Positions 1-7,111 of a stretch of DNA of 11,033 nucleotides are shown here, piece after piece. The notes under the pieces are model-generated. The model was not told where the DNA came from. It did no database searches and saw only the letters and a list, made by a program, of their open reading frames with translations. The stretch covers positions 1 through 11,033 of the forward strand of contig SKNG01000459.1 of the NCBI GenBank assembly GCA_007120685.1, given 5' to 3'. The stretch comes from Paracoccaceae bacterium (lineage in GTDB: Bacteria > Pseudomonadota > Alphaproteobacteria > Rhodobacterales > Rhodobacteraceae). Within the stretch, counting starts at the first letter, position 1, and each line of letters starts with the position of its first letter. A program made the translations under genes and the position numbers.

Positions 1-1355
1 ACGAAGACATGGCCGCGCGCGCCGTCCCAGTCCTGCACCCGGCCCTGCAGGCCGATCATCTCTTCCCGCCCGGTGGCGACCTTGCGCCGGTGTACCACCG
101 CCGCCAGCCTTGCCACGGCGAAGGAAAACATGAGGCTGCCCACCGCCACCGCCGCCAGTGCAGGCCAGTGCACCTCCATCCCCGGCACCTCGCCATCGAA
201 CAGCAGCACGCCACCCATGACGATGGCCACCGTGCCGCCGATGCCCAATATGCCGAAAGAGGGCGAGAATGCCTCGGCCACTACCAGCGCCAGCCCCAGC
301 CCGATCAGCGCCAGCCCGGCCCAGTTGAAGGGCAGGATCGACAGCGCCATCATCCCGGCGATGATGCTGATGCCGCCGATGGTGCCGGGAAACAGCGCGC
401 CGGGGTTCAGGATCTCGAAGACGATGCCGTAAAAGCCCACCAGCATCAGCAGAAGCGCGACGTTGGGGTTGGTGATCACCGACAGGAACTGCGTGCGCCA
501 GTCGGGTTCAAGCGCCACCACCTCCAGCCCCTCGGTATCCAGCACAACCGGCTCGCCATCGACCTCGACAATCATGCCATGCGCGGCGGCCAGCAGGTCA
601 TCGGTGGTCCGCGCGATGAAGTCGATCACGTCTTGCTCGGCGGCCTCACGCGCAGTCAGCGTGGCGGCGTCGCGCACGGCGCTTTCCGCCCAGTCGGCGT
701 TGCGCTCGCGCAGTTCGGCCAGACCACGGATCCAGGCCACGGCATCATTGATCGCCTTGGCCTCGGCGGCGGTGCCGGCGCCGGGGCCGGGCGGGGTGCG
801 GCGAGGCTCGGCGGCGGGCTCTTCGCCGTTTCCGTTTTCCTCGGCGGCTTCGTCTTCCGTCTCCGGCTCGGGGGCACGTTCCCGCTCCTGCTCGCGGGTC
901 GGGTCATCGCCGAAGGGGCTGCCGCCCATCGCCACCGGCGTTGCCGCGCCGATGGTGGTCGCCGGCGCCATGGCGGCGACATGCGCGGCATAGGTGATGA
1001 AGGTGCCGGCACTGGCCGCCCGCGCGCCGGAAGGCGCCACATGCACCGCCACCGGCACCGGTGAGGCCAGTATCGCGTTCACGATATTGCGCGTCGATGT
1101 GACCAGTCCGCCGGGCGTATCCATGCGGATGATCACCAGTTCGGCCTCTTCCTCGCCCGCACGTTCCATCCCGCGGATCAGGTAATCGGCCGTCGCCGGG
1201 CTGACCGCGCCATCCAGCGTCAGCACCATGGCCTGTCGTGCGCGCTCTTGCTGCGCCGCCAGATGCCCGGCGGCAAGCAGGAAAACCCCTGTCAGACAGG
1301 CCAGACAGGCGGCGAGCAGGCGCAGGGGGCGGCGGGGTGTGGCAAGGAACGACAT
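1..1355 (-). CDS. NfeD-family membrane-bound ClpP-class serine protease (3' end cut by window edge)
   Basis: Translating the minus strand from the ATG at 1355 gives about 451 open residues running off the left edge, so only the last part of the C-terminal OB-fold (NfeD) domain is missing. The order is: signal anchor (about residues 10-30), ClpP/crotonase-type protease domain (about 42-260), a membrane region of several helices (about 297-415), then the start of the OB fold (GLQGRVQDWDG). By comparison with characterised archaeal NfeD proteases the catalytic dyad should be Ser115, in ARAASAGTF, and Lys200, in AKAINDAVAW; both are present. Between them lies a Glu/Pro-rich charged insert (about 149-197). 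Members cleave hydrophobic membrane-protein segments and are usually encoded beside a stomatin/SPFH gene, which would lie beyond the window. The ribosome site before 1355 is weak, so the start rests on the signal anchor and the family N-terminus. Family confident; substrate unknown. Confidence 0.9.
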   Translation of the reverse strand, partial: MSFLATPRRPLRLLAACLACLTGVFLLAAGHLAAQQERARQAMVLTLDGAVSPATADYLIRGMERAGEEEAELVIIRMDTPGGLVTSTRNIVNAILASPVPVAVHVAPSGARAASAGTFITYAAHVAAMAPATTIGAATPVAMGGSPFGDDPTREQERERAPEPETEDEAAEENGNGEEPAAEPRRTPPGPGAGTAAEAKAINDAVAWIRGLAELRERNADWAESAVRDAATLTAREAAEQDVIDFIARTTDDLLAAAHGMIVEVDGEPVVLDTEGLEVVALEPDWRTQFLSVITNPNVALLLMLVGFYGIVFEILNPGALFPGTIGGISIIAGMMALSILPFNWAGLALIGLGLALVVAEAFSPSFGILGIGGTVAIVMGGVLLFDGEVPGMEVHWPALAAVAVGSLMFSFAVARLAAVVHRRKVATGREEMIGLQGRVQDWDGARGHVF

Positions 1356-1516
1356 GGCGGGTACCCGGATGCGGCAGGAAGGGCGCGGCAGGGCCCAGGA
1401 CGGGGTGCATGCAGCGCTGGCTTGCCTACTGACATAAGGCGCGGCGGCTGTTTCGCAACATCGCGCGCCGGAACCGGGCTGCGGGCCGATGGTCGCAGCC
1501 GCCCGCGCTGGGCGCC

Positions 1517-1975
1517 TTACCGCCCCTGTTCCTTCACCGATTCCATCGCCACATGGGTCGATGTTGCGGCGACATGCGGCAGGCTGGAGATCCGTTCCGC
1601 CAGCACCTGCCGATAGCTCTGGATATCCTCGCTGCGCACCTTCAGCAGATAGTCGAAGGCGCCGGCGATCATGTGGCATTCCTCTATCTCCGGCACCGCC
1701 AGCACAGCGGCGTTGAACGCCCGCAGCGCCGCCTCGCGCGTGTCCGACAGCCGCACCTCGACAAAGGCGACATGGCCCGCGCCCAGCCGCCAGTGATCGA
1801 CCAGCGCGCGGTAGCCGAGGATATAGCCCTCGCGCTCCAGCCGTTTCAGCCGCGCCTGGGTGGGCGATTTCGACAGGCTGATGCGCGCGGCCAGCGCGGT
1901 GACGCTGATGCGCCCCTCGGTATGCAGGATGCGCAGTATGGCGCGGTCGAAGTCATCCAGATCGTCGCGGGACAA
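1517..1975 (-). CDS. putR: Lrp/AsnC-family transcriptional regulator, probable proline-responsive activator PutR
   Basis: This is a 152-residue protein of normal Lrp/AsnC size. The N-terminal winged helix-turn-helix covers about residues 6-60 (DFDRAILRIL, then the recognition region SLSKSPTQARLKRLEREG). The C-terminal RAM effector-binding and oligomerisation domain covers about 66-145, with the typical GAFDYLLKV at 105-113. The start is TTG at 1975; an AGG nine bases upstream and the family-like N-terminus support it, and I see no better upstream start. It is divergent from putA with 117 bp between them. That is the known arrangement in Rhodobacter capsulatus and Agrobacterium, where PutR activates putA in response to proline and represses itself. 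The role is therefore inferred from family plus position. The regulator class is very secure and the PutR identity strong. Confidence 0.92.
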   Translation of the reverse strand: MSRDDLDDFDRAILRILHTEGRISVTALAARISLSKSPTQARLKRLEREGYILGYRALVDHWRLGAGHVAFVEVRLSDTREAALRAFNAAVLAVPEIEECHMIAGAFDYLLKVRSEDIQSYRQVLAERISSLPHVAATSTHVAMESVKEQGR

Positions 1976-2092
1976 AGGGCTGCACCTGATTGCCTGAACG
2001 GTCGGATCGACCGCAGGGAAAGCGTAATCGGGAACCTGTCATCGCGCAATCGGGATATGATGGTGCCAATCGACCTTTGACAGGGGTTTGCC
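1976..2092. promoter_or_regulatory. putR-putA divergent control region
   Basis: This 117-bp gap must carry both promoters and the probable PutR sites. Three AATCG words on the plus strand start at 2026, 2048 and 2068, the first two as AATCGGGA, at 22- and 20-bp steps (about two helical turns). A reversed copy, GATTGC, lies at 1989-1994 and mirrors GCAATC at 2046-2051. A perfect inverted repeat CGGTCG-GAT-CGACCG lies at 1999-2013. putA has a clear Shine-Dalgarno AGGGG at 2082-2086, six bases before its ATG. I could not place convincing -35/-10 boxes. Lrp-family regulators commonly bind several helically phased sites, so the spacing fits, but binding is inferred. Confidence 0.6.
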
Positions 2093-5000
2093 ATGCCCGC
2101 CCTCGATGATCCCATCCTGCACCCCATCCCCGCAGCCGAGGCCGCGGTGGTCGCCGATCTGATCGCCAGTGCCGATCTGGACGATATCGCCCGCGCCCGC
2201 ATCGCCGCGCGCGGCGCCGATCTGGTGCGCGCCATCCGTTCCAGCGCCCGGCCCGGGCTGATGGAGGTGTTTCTGGCCGAATATGGCCTGTCCACCGACG
2301 AGGGCATCGCGCTGATGTGCCTGGCCGAGGCGCTGTTGCGCGTACCCGATGCGCCGACGATGGACGCGCTGATCGAGGACAAGATCGCGCCTTCGGACTG
2401 GGGTCGGCATCTGGGGCATTCGGCCTCGTCTCTGGTCAATGCCTCCACCTGGGCCTTGATGCTGACGGGCCGGGTGCTGGAGGAAGGCGGCGCGGGCGTG
2501 GCCGGCCATCTTCGCAGCGCCGTGCGACGGCTGGGCGAGCCGGTGATCCGCAGCGCCGTGGCCCGCGCGATGCGCGAGATGGGCCGGCAATTCGTGCTGG
2601 GCGAGACGATTCAGGCCGCGATGAAGCGCGCGGCGGGGATGGAGGCGCAGGGCTACGGCTATTCCTACGACATGCTGGGCGAGGCCGCGCGCACCGAGGC
2701 CGACGCGCAGCGCTATTTCGACAGCTACGCCGATGCCATCCGCGCCATCGGCGCGGCGGCGAAGGGTAGCGACAGCCAGCGCAACCCCGGTATCTCGGTC
2801 AAGTTCTCGGCCCTGCATCCGCGCTATGAGGAGGGCCAGCACGCCGCTGTCATGGCCGATCTGGTGCCGCGCGTGGCGGCGCTTGCGCGCATGGCGGCGG
2901 AGCGCGGCCTGGGCTTCAACGTCGATGCCGAAGAGGCCGACCGCCTGGCTCTTTCGCGCGACGTGATAGAGGCGGTGCTGGAGGACCAGGTGCTGGCCGG
3001 CTGGGACGGGTTCGGCATCGTGGTGCAGGCCTATGGGCCGCGCGCGGGGACGATGATCGACTGGTGGCACGGGCTGGCCGCGCGGCTGGACCGGCGTTTC
3101 ACCCTGCGGCTGGTCAAGGGCGCCTATTGGGATACCGAGATCAAGCTGGCGCAGGTGCAGGGCCTGCCGGGCTTTCCGGTCTTCACGTCGAAATCCGCAA
3201 CCGACATCAGCTATATCGCCCAAGCCCGGCGGCTGCTGGGCATGACCGACCGGATCTATCCGCAATTCGCCACGCATAACGCCCATACCGTCGCCGCCGT
3301 GCTGGACATGGCGCGCACGGGCGGTGTGGCGCCGGATGCGTTCGAGTTCCAGCGCCTGCACGGCATGGGCGAGCGGCTGCACGAGATCGTCAAGGCCGAG
3401 GCCGGCACCCGCTGCCGCATCTATGCCCCGGTCGGCGCGCACCGGGATCTGCTGGCCTATCTGGTGCGGCGGCTTCTGGAGAACGGCGCCAATTCCAGCT
3501 TCGTCAACCAGATCGTCGATGAATCCGTGCCCCCTGAAACCGTCGCCGCCTGCCCCTTCGCCGCCCACGCCGCGCGCAAGCCGCTGCCGGTGGCGCCGGG
3601 CACCGATCTCTTCCAGCCAGAGCGGCGCAATTCAAAGGGGCTGGACCTGAACGCCCGGCCGGACTGGGCAGCGATCGAGGCCGCCCGCGCCCCCTTCGCC
3701 GCCACGCGCTTCACCGCCGCCCCCCTGATCGCCGGAAAGGTCTCGGGTGAGGCGGCGCAAGAGGCCCGCAATCCCGCCCGGCCCGACGATGTGGTCGGCA
3801 CCGTCACCCCGGCCAGCGCCGCCGATGTGGAAACCGCGCTCGCCGCCGCCCGGCCCTGGGATGCCTCGGCCGAAGATCGCGCCGCCATCCTCAACCGTGT
3901 GGCGGACCTTTATGAGGAGAACCTCGGCCGCTTCTTTGCCGTGCTGGCGCGCGAGGCTGGCAAGACGCCGCTCGATGCCTTGGGCGAATTGCGCGAGGCA
4001 GTGGATTTCCTGCGCTACTACGCCGCCCGCATCACGCCGGCCATGCGGCCTCGCGGGCGGATCGCCTGCATCTCGCCCTGGAACTTCCCGCTGGCCATCT
4101 TCACCGGCCAGATCGCCGGGGCGCTGGCGGCGGGCAACGCGGTGCTGGCCAAACCGGCCGAACAGACCCCGCTGGTGGCGGCGCTGGCCGTGGAACTGAT
4201 GCACCGCGCCGGCGTGCCGCAGACGGCCATTCAACTGCTGCCCGGCGACGGCGCCACGGTCGGCGCGGCACTCAGCAGCGATGCGCGCATCGATGGCGTG
4301 GTCTTCACCGGCTCTACCGAGACCGCGCAGACCATCCGCCGCGCCATGGCCGAACACCTGACCCCCGGCGCGCCACTGGTGGCCGAGACCGGCGGGCTGA
4401 ACGCCATGATCGTCGATTCCACTGCCCTGCCCGAACAGGCCGTGCGCGACATCGTCGCCTCTGCCTTTCAGTCTGCCGGGCAACGCTGTTCGGCCCTGCG
4501 CTGTCTCTACGTGCAGCAGGACGTGGCAAAGGGGCTGGAGGCCATGCTGATCGGCGCCATGCAGGCCCAGCGGCTGGGCGACCCCTGGGCGCGCGACACC
4601 GATATCGGCCCCGTGATCGACGCCGAGGCTGCGGCCGACATTCGCGCCTATGTCGATGCCGCGCGGGCCGAAGGGCGGGTGCTGGCCGAACTCGACACGC
4701 TCTCACCGGGCCATTTCGTCGCCCCCGTGGTGATCCGCGTGGATGGCATCGACGACATCCCGCGAGAGGTCTTCGGGCCTGTCCTGCATGTCGCCCGCTA
4801 CCGGGGCGCCGATCTGGAAAAGGTCATCGCGGCGGTAAATGCGCGTGGCTACGGGCTGACCTTCGGCCTGCATACGCGGATCGATTCGCGCGTGCAGGCG
4901 GTGGTGCAGGCGGTCCATGCCGGCAATGTCTATGTCAACCGCAACCAGATCGGCGCGGTGGTGGGCAGCCAGCCCTTCGGCGGCGAGGGGCTCTCTGGCA

Positions 5001-5539
5001 CCGGCCCAAAGGCCGGCGGGCCATCCTATGTCGCCCGGCTCGCTGCACCCGCGCCCGCGCCCGCCACGCTGCACGCCGACCCCGCGCCCGCCGATCTGGG
5101 CGCGCTGCAACAGCGGCTTGGCCCGGCGTCTTCGCCGGCGCCGCTTTCCACGCAGGATATGCCGGGCCCCACGGGCGAATCGAATCGCCTGAGCCTGCTC
5201 CCGCGCCCCCCGCTCCTGTGCCTCGGCCCCGGCCCGGATGCCGAAGCCCGCCAGGTCGCCGCCGTCACCGCCCTGGGCGGGCAGGCAGTGGCCGCCCAGG
5301 GCGCCTTGCCCGCCGAATGGCTCGAACGGGCGAAAGGGTTCTCAGCCGTGCTCTGGTGGGGCGATGTGGAAACCGCGCGCCGGATTGACCGGGCACTGGC
5401 CATGCGCGAAGGCCCGATCCTGCCGCTGATCGCCGCCATGCCGGATGCCGCCCATGTCCTGCACGAACGACATCTCTGCATCGACACCACCGCCTCAGGC
5501 GGCAACGCCCGCCTTCTGGCTGCGGTGGCCGCCGAGTAA
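2093..5539 (+). CDS. putA: bifunctional proline dehydrogenase / delta-1-pyrroline-5-carboxylate dehydrogenase PutA
   Basis: This 1148-residue enzyme oxidises proline to glutamate: an FAD proline dehydrogenase makes P5C, and an NAD-dependent aldehyde dehydrogenase finishes the reaction, with channelling between the sites. The proline dehydrogenase barrel spans about residues 150-475, with LRLVKGAYW at 338-346 and the substrate-binding RRLLENGAN at 459-467. The P5C dehydrogenase half spans about 530-1000, with ISPWNFPL at 660-667, catalytic Glu765 in VAETGG and nucleophile Cys799 in AGQRCSALR. After an Ala/Pro-rich linker (about 984-1000) comes a C-terminal domain of about 145 residues, as in 'type B' PutAs. 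There is no N-terminal ribbon-helix-helix domain, so unlike E. coli PutA it should not repress its own gene; control probably falls to the divergent putR. The start is the ATG with AGGGG upstream. The stop lies only 8 bp from the stop of the converging IS110 transposase. Confidence 0.97.
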   Translation: MPALDDPILHPIPAAEAAVVADLIASADLDDIARARIAARGADLVRAIRSSARPGLMEVFLAEYGLSTDEGIALMCLAEALLRVPDAPTMDALIEDKIAPSDWGRHLGHSASSLVNASTWALMLTGRVLEEGGAGVAGHLRSAVRRLGEPVIRSAVARAMREMGRQFVLGETIQAAMKRAAGMEAQGYGYSYDMLGEAARTEADAQRYFDSYADAIRAIGAAAKGSDSQRNPGISVKFSALHPRYEEGQHAAVMADLVPRVAALARMAAERGLGFNVDAEEADRLALSRDVIEAVLEDQVLAGWDGFGIVVQAYGPRAGTMIDWWHGLAARLDRRFTLRLVKGAYWDTEIKLAQVQGLPGFPVFTSKSATDISYIAQARRLLGMTDRIYPQFATHNAHTVAAVLDMARTGGVAPDAFEFQRLHGMGERLHEIVKAEAGTRCRIYAPVGAHRDLLAYLVRRLLENGANSSFVNQIVDESVPPETVAACPFAAHAARKPLPVAPGTDLFQPERRNSKGLDLNARPDWAAIEAARAPFAATRFTAAPLIAGKVSGEAAQEARNPARPDDVVGTVTPASAADVETALAAARPWDASAEDRAAILNRVADLYEENLGRFFAVLAREAGKTPLDALGELREAVDFLRYYAARITPAMRPRGRIACISPWNFPLAIFTGQIAGALAAGNAVLAKPAEQTPLVAALAVELMHRAGVPQTAIQLLPGDGATVGAALSSDARIDGVVFTGSTETAQTIRRAMAEHLTPGAPLVAETGGLNAMIVDSTALPEQAVRDIVASAFQSAGQRCSALRCLYVQQDVAKGLEAMLIGAMQAQRLGDPWARDTDIGPVIDAEAAADIRAYVDAARAEGRVLAELDTLSPGHFVAPVVIRVDGIDDIPREVFGPVLHVARYRGADLEKVIAAVNARGYGLTFGLHTRIDSRVQAVVQAVHAGNVYVNRNQIGAVVGSQPFGGEGLSGTGPKAGGPSYVARLAAPAPAPATLHADPAPADLGALQQRLGPASSPAPLSTQDMPGPTGESNRLSLLPRPPLLCLGPGPDAEARQVAAVTALGGQAVAAQGALPAEWLERAKGFSAVLWWGDVETARRIDRALAMREGPILPLIAAMPDAAHVLHERHLCIDTTASGGNARLLAAVAAE

Positions 5540-5547
5540 TGCGCAAG

Positions 5548-6702
5548 TCAAGCCGCTTTTCGGTTCGGTTGGAGGGTTTCCCTGCGTTGGAGCATGGTCC
5601 AGATCACGGTGACGCGGCGGCGGGCGAGGGCGATGAGGGCCTGGGTGTGGTGTTTGCCCTCGCGCCGCTTGCGGTCGTAGAAGGCCCGGGAGAGCGGGTC
5701 CTTGGTGGAGACGGCACAGAAGGCGCTCTGGTATAAGACGCGCTTGAGCGTCTTGTGGCCGGTGAGCGCGCGACGCCAGCCGTTGCGCTTGCCGGACTGG
5801 CGCTGGACCGGCGCCAGTCCGGCGGCCGAGGCCAGCGCATCGGCCGAGGCGAAGCGCCGGATGTCGCCGACACAGGCGATGAACTCTGCCGCGAGCAACG
5901 CCGTTTGGCCGATGGGCCTCACTCCCGGCAACGAACGAATGAGGGCGCCGTCAGGGTGGTCGGCCAGGAGCCTTTCGAGGTCGCGGTCGATCCGGGCGAT
6001 CCGGGCGCGCGCCTCGAGGGCCTCGCCGGCCAGTTCGCGGATCAGCTCGGCGGTGGGGGCCTCGCCGGGCACGGCGATGTGCTGGCCCCGGGCGGCCTCG
6101 AGCGCGCGCGCGGCCAGCGCCTCGGAGCCGTGCAGATGCGGGGTCTTGCGCAGATGGGCGACCAGGCCCGCCTGTCCCGCGCGGCGGATCTCGGCCGGCG
6201 TGACGAAGCGGGACAGCAGCACCAGCGGTCCCTTGCAGGTCATGTCGAGCCCCCGCTCGAGGCCTGGGAAGATGCCGCACAGAAGCCCGCGCAGGCGGTT
6301 CAGGCGGCGGGTCTGGTCCTGCATCAGGTCGCAACGCCGGCCGACCTTGAGCCGGAGCGCGGTGACCGTGTCCGCCTCTGGCAGGATCGGGCGCAGCGCG
6401 CGGGTGCGGACCAGTTCGGCGATGGTGCGGGCATCGCGCGGATCGGACTTGCGCTCGCTCCCGGCAAAGCCTTGCCCGGCGCGGTTCACGGCGATCCCCG
6501 GCGTGTGGACCAGGGCGAAGCCCTCGGCCAGCAGGACCGCCTCGAGAAAGCGGGCGAACGAGCCCACCACATCGAGGCCGATCACCATCTCGCCGCCCAG
6601 GCGGCGCAGGTCCGCGACCAGCGTGTCGATCCTGCCCCCTTCATCGACCGCCACGGCCCAATGGGTCGTCTTGGCCGCGTCGATCCCGACGCTCAACTTC
6701 AT
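5548..6702 (-). CDS. IS110-family transposase (DEDD/serine recombinase)
   Basis: This 384-residue transposase looks complete. The N-terminal RuvC-like domain begins MKLSVGIDAAKTTHW (Asp8) and continues through IGLDVVG (Asp44) to SERKSDPRDAR (Asp87, Asp90). The second acidic position is Asp rather than the commoner Glu, as I recall from a subgroup frequent in actinobacteria. A helical middle region (about 125-250) leads to the C-terminal Transposase_20 domain with SLPGVRPIG (257-265), AGLAPVQRQSG (294-304, likely nucleophile Ser303) and LTGHKTLKRVLY. I chose the ATG at 6702 because AGGAGGGAGG precedes it at good spacing; a GTG 42 bases upstream (6744) would only add residues unlike the family N-terminus. 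Related IS110 recombinases are guided by a bridge RNA from the element's own non-coding end. No frameshift or stop is visible, so it may be active. Confidence 0.95.
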   Translation of the reverse strand: MKLSVGIDAAKTTHWAVAVDEGGRIDTLVADLRRLGGEMVIGLDVVGSFARFLEAVLLAEGFALVHTPGIAVNRAGQGFAGSERKSDPRDARTIAELVRTRALRPILPEADTVTALRLKVGRRCDLMQDQTRRLNRLRGLLCGIFPGLERGLDMTCKGPLVLLSRFVTPAEIRRAGQAGLVAHLRKTPHLHGSEALAARALEAARGQHIAVPGEAPTAELIRELAGEALEARARIARIDRDLERLLADHPDGALIRSLPGVRPIGQTALLAAEFIACVGDIRRFASADALASAAGLAPVQRQSGKRNGWRRALTGHKTLKRVLYQSAFCAVSTKDPLSRAFYDRKRREGKHHTQALIALARRRVTVIWTMLQRRETLQPNRKAA

Positions 6703-6940
6703 GACCAGGCCTCCCTCCTGTCCGATCTCCGCAGGCCCCGTCACGCCGACATCGCCTTACACAGCCATCGCGGGCATCGCGTAATCAGCGGTCGTTCAAG
6801 GGCGACAAGGCGGGCGGCTCAGCGGCCAGAGCCAGCGAGGACAGCACGAATGACAACCATACCCGCCTTGCCTGCGCCTCCGCAGCTTCTCACCGCAGAG
6901 GGCGCAAGAAAACGGGGTAAGGCAGAATGACCGCGCCTGC
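6703..6940 (-). other. non-coding region upstream of the IS110 transposase; candidate bridge-RNA region
   Basis: I see no gene here. The segment lies between the transposase start and the 3' element of mcd, where many IS110-group elements encode their bridge RNA. It contains a perfect 9-bp inverted repeat, CAAGGCGGG at 6806-6814 and CCCGCCTTG at 6862-6870, enclosing a smaller hairpin: GGCTC 6816-6820, GAGCC 6829-6833, 8-base loop. A short GTCG/CGAC stem (6791-6794/6803-6806) overlaps the base of the larger one and could compete with it. At 6891-6917 there is a CACCGCAGAGGGCGC-type sequence which resembles motifs I have seen dispersed in other bacterial genomes. RNA function is inferred from element type and position only. 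Confidence 0.4.
6806..6870 (-). repeat. nested stem-loop upstream of the IS110 transposase
   Basis: Outer perfect 9-bp arms (6806-6814 and 6862-6870) are separated by 47 bases and enclose a 5-bp hairpin (6816-6820 with 6829-6833). Read on the transposase strand it lies about 105-170 bases before the start codon. A long stem with an internal loop-bearing branch is the general shape expected of a bridge-RNA segment, but one sequence cannot prove folding in such GC-rich DNA. Confidence 0.4.
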
Positions 6941-7010
6941 CCCCCTCTTTGCTCTAGAAATATCCTCGGGGGTGAATGGGCCGCAGGCCCAGAGGGGGCA
7001 GAAAGCCCCC
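6941..7010 (-). repeat. two-hairpin 3' element, copy A (downstream of mcd)
   Basis: Read on the minus strand, downstream of mcd, this holds: hairpin 1 GGGGGC-TTTCT-GCCCCC (7010-6994); hairpin 2 TGGGCC-TGC-GGCCCA (6991-6977); then a tail CACCCCCGAGGATATTT followed by GCAAAGAGGGG (about 6974-6942). A second copy with the same order lies at 9872-9937 downstream of the TSUP gene. Position and hairpins suggest a transcript 3' end or terminator, though the T-run after the stems is short. Because putA converges on this side, the hairpins may once have served both genes before the IS arrived; that is inference. Confidence 0.65.
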
Positions 7011-7015
7011 TTGCA

Positions 7016-7037
7016 GCGCCGCGCGCCAGCGCGGCGC
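7016..7037. terminator. perfect 9-bp GC hairpin downstream of mcd
   Basis: GCGCCGCGC (7016-7024), loop GCCA, GCGCGGCGC (7029-7037) forms a perfect, very stable stem about 75 bases beyond the mcd stop, just before copy A of the two-hairpin element. A smaller CCCC-GCA-GGGG stem lies at 7059-7069. With no T-run on either strand it is not a classical intrinsic terminator; it could stabilise the mRNA 3' end or assist termination. Terminator is the best guess. Confidence 0.4.
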
Positions 7038-7111
7038 CTGGCCCAAGCCAGTGGGCGACCCCGCAGGGGAAGCCCGATGGCGCGGGAGCACGCACGGGCC
7101 CCGGCTCCTGG

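Larger units (their letters stand above)
5541..6880 (-). mobile_element. IS110-family insertion sequence (ends not defined)
   Basis: The element comprises one intact transposase gene (5548-6702) plus an upstream non-coding segment. IS110 elements generally lack the long terminal inverted repeats and target duplications that mark other insertion sequences, so I cannot fix the ends from one copy. The end beyond the transposase stop must be very short or overlap the putA 3' end, because putA stops at 5539. The other end should lie between 6703 and about 6940, where the 3' element of mcd begins; 6880 is a placeholder chosen just outside a long inverted repeat (6806-6870). The insertion sits between two convergent metabolic genes and disrupts neither visibly. 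Confidence 0.6.

Noticed and set aside
9..1064. 351-codon plus-strand open frame at the left edge
   Set aside because: It is antisense to the NfeD protease, whose catalytic and membrane motifs are clear in the minus frame open to the edge.
1443..1503. GGCGGCTG / CAGCCGCC inverted repeat between nfeD and putR
   Set aside because: The 8-bp arms are 45 bases apart with no T-run; such repeats are common by chance at this GC content.
2077..2082. TTGACA as a -35 box for putA
   Set aside because: It is only 10 bases from the ATG and merges with the Shine-Dalgarno AGGGG, too close for a promoter of putA.
2039..3568. 509-codon minus-strand open frame opposite putA
   Set aside because: It is antisense to the proline dehydrogenase domain, with no recognisable domain and shadow-type composition.
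6703..6744. GTG start at 6744 for the transposase
   Set aside because: The ATG at 6702 has a strong AGGAGGGAGG before it and gives the family-typical N-terminus; the extra 14 residues would include the ribosome site itself.
5702..6930. Two plus-strand open frames (360 and 391 codons) opposite the IS110 transposase
   Set aside because: Both mirror the transposase and show low-complexity Arg/Ser or Gly/Gln-rich translations without motifs.
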